Shown here: positions 39,571-42,713 of the stretch, piece by piece
Position numbering within the stretch: position 1 is the first letter of the stretch
How the letters are laid out: the number at the start of each line of letters is the position of its first letter
Translations under genes and position numbers: made by a program
From: CAYRFQ01 sp964423615
GTDB taxonomy: Bacteria; Planctomycetota; Planctomycetia; Gemmatales; Gemmataceae
Length of the DNA: 42,713 nucleotides
NCBI GenBank assembly: GCA_964423615.1
Contig: CAYRFQ010000065.1
Coordinates: 1-42,713 of the forward strand
Reading direction: 5' to 3'
Notes under the pieces: generated by a model
What the model was told of the DNA's origin: nothing
The model's database searches: none
What the model saw: only the letters and a program-made list of their open reading frames with translations

Positions 39571-40209
39571 ATGGGTTGGGCCGAAGGTCGCTTTGAAGAT
39601 ATGGTTTTTACGACCACCATCGAGCAGGGTATTAACTGGGCTCGTGAGTCAAGCATGTGGCCGATGACGTTTGGGCTTGCTTGCTGCGCCATTGAGATGA
39701 TGGCGTCGGGAGCTTCCCGTTACGACATCGACCGATTTGGGGCTGGTGCGTTTCGGGCAACGCCGCGACAGGCAGACTTGATGATTGTCGCTGGTACGGT
39801 CAACTTCAAGATGGCCAGCCGTGTTCGCCGTTTGTACAACCAGATGCCCGATCCGAAGTTTGTGATAGCGATGGGTGCTTGCACTTGTGGTGGTGGGCCT
39901 TACTATAAATACGGTTACAACGTCGTCAAGGGAGTCGATCTCGTCGTTCCTGTTGATGTCTATGTTCCCGGTTGCCCGCCACGACCAGAAGCCCTTCTCG
40001 AAGGGTTGATGCGAATCCAAGACAAAGTTCGGGGCATGAAGGCGTTGACCAAAGGTCAGCCCGTCAACGTTCCGATTCCATCTCGAAGCGGTTACGTCAT
40101 GCTTCCCCCAGAACTTGGCGGTGACGAAACAGACCCGCAAAAAGCCGCTGAGATGAGCTTGGCATACGCGAAGAAGAATAAGGAACTCTCGACTCCGGCG
40201 AAGAAGTAA
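39571..40209 (+). CDS. nuoB: NADH-quinone oxidoreductase subunit B
   Basis: NuoB holds cluster N2, the last [4Fe-4S] cluster before quinone in complex I. The 212-residue product has the adjacent ligands in FGLACCAIEMM (Cys 38, 39), the third in MGACTCGGGP (Cys 104) and the fourth in VYVPGCPPRPEAL (Cys 135). The ATG at 39571 has GAGGAG (39558-39563) 7 bases upstream; the GTG at 39550 is rejected. The C-terminal 40 residues extend past a typical NuoB. Gaps to nuoA and nuoC are 110 and 205 bp. Confidence 0.96.
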   Translation: MGWAEGRFEDMVFTTTIEQGINWARESSMWPMTFGLACCAIEMMASGASRYDIDRFGAGAFRATPRQADLMIVAGTVNFKMASRVRRLYNQMPDPKFVIAMGACTCGGGPYYKYGYNVVKGVDLVVPVDVYVPGCPPRPEALLEGLMRIQDKVRGMKALTKGQPVNVPIPSRSGYVMLPPELGGDETDPQKAAEMSLAYAKKNKELSTPAKK

Positions 40210-40414
40210 TCTGTGGGTAGGCCTTTCGATGCCTTTCCTTTAAACCATCTCTGCCACCGAAGATAGTGAGCATCCCTCACCCTCAGTGCCCTCTCCTCGC
40301 GAACGAGGAGAGGGAAGCCAGAAAGGGTGGCGATTTCAAAATCCTTCAGCTCTCGAGGGGAGAGAAGGACTTGGGATGAGGGATGAGTCTTATGCCCCCA
40401 ACGAGTTGATTCCC
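40210..40414. repeat. nuoB-nuoC gap holding a purine-rich inverted repeat
   Basis: CCCTCTCCTCGC-GAACGAGGAGAGGG (about 40289-40314) is a strong hairpin. CTCGAGGGGAGAGAAGGACTT (about 40353-40373) matches repeats at 8149-8165 and 141-155. Such CCCTCACC-type repeats are common between planctomycete genes. No gene lies here. Confidence 0.65.
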
Positions 40415-40945
40415 ATGACATCTGCCGAAATCATCGCGCGTCTCGAACAACAGTTTGGCGATCGGATTCAAGAGAAAAGCGAAGCAGCTTTGGATCCCTT
40501 TGTTGTTGTCGGTGCCGATTCGCTTTACGAAGTTTGTGAGTTTCTCAAAGACGATCCACAACTCCAGTTTGACATTCTCAATTGCGTCAGCGGAGTTGAT
40601 TATCTTGAGATCGACCCCAAGAAGGTCGAGAAGGCTGGGTTCGATCCTCATATGGAGGTCGTCTATCACCTCTCGAGCTTTAAGCACCGACATCGGTTTG
40701 TCGTGAAGGTGATTTTGCCTCGCTGGAAAGATGATACTCCGGGCCAACTTCCGGAAGTGCCTTCGGTCGTGGACCTTTGGGTTGCGGCGGACTGGCACGA
40801 ACGCGAAGTGTATGACTTGAATGGTGTTAACTTCGTCGGCCATCCGGACTTGCGTCGGATTTTGTTGGCCGAAGATTGGGAAGGTTATCCACTCCGCAAG
40901 GACTACGAATTCCCGCTCGAATATCATGGTATTCGTGGGAGATGA
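40415..40945 (+). CDS. nuoC: NADH-quinone oxidoreductase subunit C
   Basis: NuoC is the 30-kDa peripheral-arm subunit of complex I. The 176-residue product has FDILNCVSGVDYLEI near 50-65, YHLSSFKHRHRFVVKV, the conserved DWHEREVYDLNGVNFVGHPD and the end segment DWEGYPLRKDYEFP, all family marks. I chose ATG 40415, which begins at the domain; ATG 40376 has a better ribosome-site match but its extra codons fall in a dispersed repeat. Confidence 0.94.
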   Translation: MTSAEIIARLEQQFGDRIQEKSEAALDPFVVVGADSLYEVCEFLKDDPQLQFDILNCVSGVDYLEIDPKKVEKAGFDPHMEVVYHLSSFKHRHRFVVKVILPRWKDDTPGQLPEVPSVVDLWVAADWHEREVYDLNGVNFVGHPDLRRILLAEDWEGYPLRKDYEFPLEYHGIRGR

Positions 40946-41188
40946 GTTCAAGCCGGAAGGTCGCGAATCCTCCTATCGTCCCTCGGATGGTTTGTTGGGT
41001 GAGGTTGGATTTTACCTCAGGCCGATGGTGCTAGCGAGGGACGAAAGAACAAAGCACTCTCGCTTGCGATTCGGGTTCGTAAATCTCCCAACAAATCATC
41101 GTGAGTGGATCATAATTGCTGATTGCCTGCCGCTTGAACGGATCATTCTAAACTACGCTTCACCTCTTTATTGACTGCGAATACGAAA
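40946..41188. other. nuoC-nuoD gap
   Basis: These 243 bases have no supported gene. An imperfect inverted pair, CGTCCCTCG (about 40979-40987) and CGAGGGACG (about 41036-41044), could form a stem. Confidence 0.45.
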
Positions 41189-42490
41189 ATGGCCACAGTT
41201 CAAGATAAACAAGACCAAACGATCGTCGAGTTCGACGTCCGTACCGACGAGATGCTTGTGAACATGGGTCCGCAACACCCGAGTACCCACGGGGTGCTAC
41301 GGCTCGTTCTCCGGACGGATGGTGAGGTCATTTCCGAAGTGACTCCCCACTTGGGATATCTCCATCGGTGTGCCGAGAAGATCGGCGAGAACGTCACGAC
41401 GATTCAATTCATCCCGTACACTGATCGGATGGACTACCTTGCGGCCATGAACATGAACCTGGGTTACTCGATGGCGGTCGAGAAGCTCTGCAAGATGCAA
41501 ATTCCTGAGAAGGCGCAGGTCATCCGGGTGATCATCAGCGAGTTGGGCCGTATCGCGAGTCACCTCGTTGGGATGGGTGTGTACGGCCTGGACCTTGGGA
41601 CTTTCAGTCCGTTTCTTTATGCGTTCCGGGAACGGGAGATGATTCTCGACCTCTTCGAAGAGGTTTGTGGTGCTCGCCTGACGTACAGTTATATCACCGT
41701 CGGGGGTGTTCACGACGACTTGCCCGAAGGTTGGTCCGAGCGTTGTCAACAGTTTCTCGATTACCTCAAGCCTCGTATCGAGGAATATCACACGCTCCTC
41801 ACGCGGAACCATATTTTCATCCAGCGGACGGCCAACATCGGCGTTTTGTCCAAGGAATTGGCTTTGGCGGCTGGTTGTAGTGGCCCGATGCTCCGAGGTT
41901 CGCTCAATAAAGAACAGGGTGACCCGGATTGGGACTTGCGGAAGATCGAACCTTACAGCGGTTATGAGAACTACGAGTTTGACGCAGTTGTTCCTCCGTT
42001 TGACGACACACCCCCCGAGGCCGTCATCGGTGACAGTTGGCATCGATTTTACGTCCGGATGCTCGAAGTGCTCCAGAGTATCAAGCTCGTCGAGCAAGGG
42101 CTAGCAAAGTACAAGCCTCTCAAAGAAGGCCACGACAAAGTTTGCGACGATTTCCGACGTGAGTCTCAAGGGCTTGAGAAAAAAGCACTCAAGGCCAAGG
42201 AAGCCGAACTGAATAAAGTACTTGCCGAGAAGTATTCCCACCGCGTCGAGCCACCCCGAGCACTCTTGCCTGGCGAAGCCTATTTCGAAACGGAATGTCC
42301 CCGTGGTCAAATGGGTTTCTACGTTGTCGGTCGAAACACCAAAGATCCTGTTCCGCTGCGAGTGCGAGCTAGGTCGTCGAGTTTCTCGAACTTGAGCGTC
42401 ACGAGCGAAATTTGTCGCGGATGTTTGATCGCGGATATTCCGGCGATCATTGGGAGTATTGACATCGTGATGGGCGAAATTGATCGCTGA
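41189..42490 (+). CDS. nuoD: NADH-quinone oxidoreductase subunit D with an insertion
   Basis: NuoD is the 49-kDa subunit of complex I; with NuoB it forms the quinone site. The 433-residue product has NMGPQHPSTHGVLRLVL (25-41), the HLGYLHRCAEKIGEN segment, RIASHLVGMGVYGLDLG, LTYSYITVGGVHDDLP and the end RGCLIADIPAIIGSIDIVMGEIDR. Between KYKPL (about 307) and RVEPPRALLPGEAYFE (about 350) lies a charged helical insertion of about 35-40 residues (RRESQGLEKKALKAKEAELN) that ordinary NuoD lacks. ATG 41189 was chosen over a TTG at 41171. Downstream is a pair of hairpins, then the window ends. Confidence 0.95.
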   Translation: MATVQDKQDQTIVEFDVRTDEMLVNMGPQHPSTHGVLRLVLRTDGEVISEVTPHLGYLHRCAEKIGENVTTIQFIPYTDRMDYLAAMNMNLGYSMAVEKLCKMQIPEKAQVIRVIISELGRIASHLVGMGVYGLDLGTFSPFLYAFREREMILDLFEEVCGARLTYSYITVGGVHDDLPEGWSERCQQFLDYLKPRIEEYHTLLTRNHIFIQRTANIGVLSKELALAAGCSGPMLRGSLNKEQGDPDWDLRKIEPYSGYENYEFDAVVPPFDDTPPEAVIGDSWHRFYVRMLEVLQSIKLVEQGLAKYKPLKEGHDKVCDDFRRESQGLEKKALKAKEAELNKVLAEKYSHRVEPPRALLPGEAYFETECPRGQMGFYVVGRNTKDPVPLRVRARSSSFSNLSVTSEICRGCLIADIPAIIGSIDIVMGEIDR

Positions 42491-42526
42491 TCGTTGTTGG
42501 ATAAACCAAGGATTTTTCTCCCGTGT

Positions 42527-42573
42527 CGCACGGCAGAGCCGTGCGGCCTGCGTTCCGTGGCTCCGCCATGGAA
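42527..42573. repeat. Two consecutive hairpins after nuoD
   Basis: CGCACGGC-AGA-GCCGTGCG (42527-42545) is a perfect 8-bp stem. It is followed after 7 bases by TTCCGTGGC-TCC-GCCATGGAA (42553-42573), a 9-bp stem with one G-U pair. No T tract follows, so a REP-like element is more likely than a terminator. A frame starting at ATG 42568 stays open to the window end (48 codons), but I do not recognise it. Confidence 0.75.
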
Positions 42574-42713
42574 CAAGGGTCATTGAAATCGTCCACTGGA
42601 ACAACCATCGGTCTTTCGTATCATTTGCCGGTCTACAAGTTTGCCGACAGGATACTCACATCGACACCAAAGCAGTTGGCTAACTTGTGGATGATCTTTC
42701 GGCTGAATCCCTT

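Noticed and set aside
41297..42097. A 266-codon minus-strand frame opposite nuoD
   Set aside because: It is antisense to a strongly supported complex I gene.

Overview
The window is a chromosomal segment of a planctomycete (class Planctomycetia likely; I cannot fix the genus). The signs are a secreted DUF1549/DUF1553-type protein, a large protein with an MJ0042-type zinc ribbon and a DUF1559-like C-terminus, secreted NHL-repeat proteins, widely spaced complex I genes, a moderate G+C content, and many short dispersed palindromic repeats between genes. I see no tRNA, rRNA, CRISPR array, prophage or intact insertion sequence.

Layout. 0-4 kb: an Hsp70-type chaperone with a short C-terminus and a DUF1549/DUF1553 secreted protein, both on the minus strand. 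4-7 kb: three small uncharacterised genes and, on the minus strand at 5174-5755, an AhpD-fold peroxidase-related gene interrupted by one in-frame TGA. The TGA lies in a Cys-Pro-Tyr-(TGA) redox motif and is followed at the correct distance by a SECIS-like hairpin, so I read it as a 193-residue selenoprotein. 7-14.3 kb, plus strand: purC, a PIG-L deacetylase, an MthK-like potassium channel and the 1067-residue zinc-ribbon/DUF1559-like protein with a clear terminator.

14.5-25.8 kb, all minus strand: a stressosome module in the order rsbR-rsbS-rsbT-rsbX, where RsbR has a globin-like sensor domain that keeps the heme-binding histidine; a polysaccharide block (nucleotide-sugar dehydrogenase and three glycosyltransferases); and hypF, whose product is swollen to 901 residues by insertions. 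26-34.5 kb: a membrane/coiled-coil protein, a 970-bp intergenic region packed with inverted repeats, three secreted proteins, and the ATPase and permease of a sugar-type ABC importer. 34.5-37 kb: a dead four-helix-bundle gene and an FHA/coiled-coil protein. 38-42.5 kb: nuoI-nuoA-nuoB-nuoC-nuoD of complex I, with insertions in NuoA and NuoD.

Three observations stand out. First, the TGA-containing AhpD-like gene. Second, a dispersed palindromic element that occurs between genes and also inside genes as tandem pairs with a 48-bp (16-codon) period. It does this three times, in two unrelated proteins and in two different reading frames, like the protein-coding palindromic elements of Rickettsia. 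Third, the hairpin-dense intergenic stretch around 27.06-27.63 kb, a candidate structured RNA or complex regulatory region. All calls rest on reading the sequence; no database search or folding was run.
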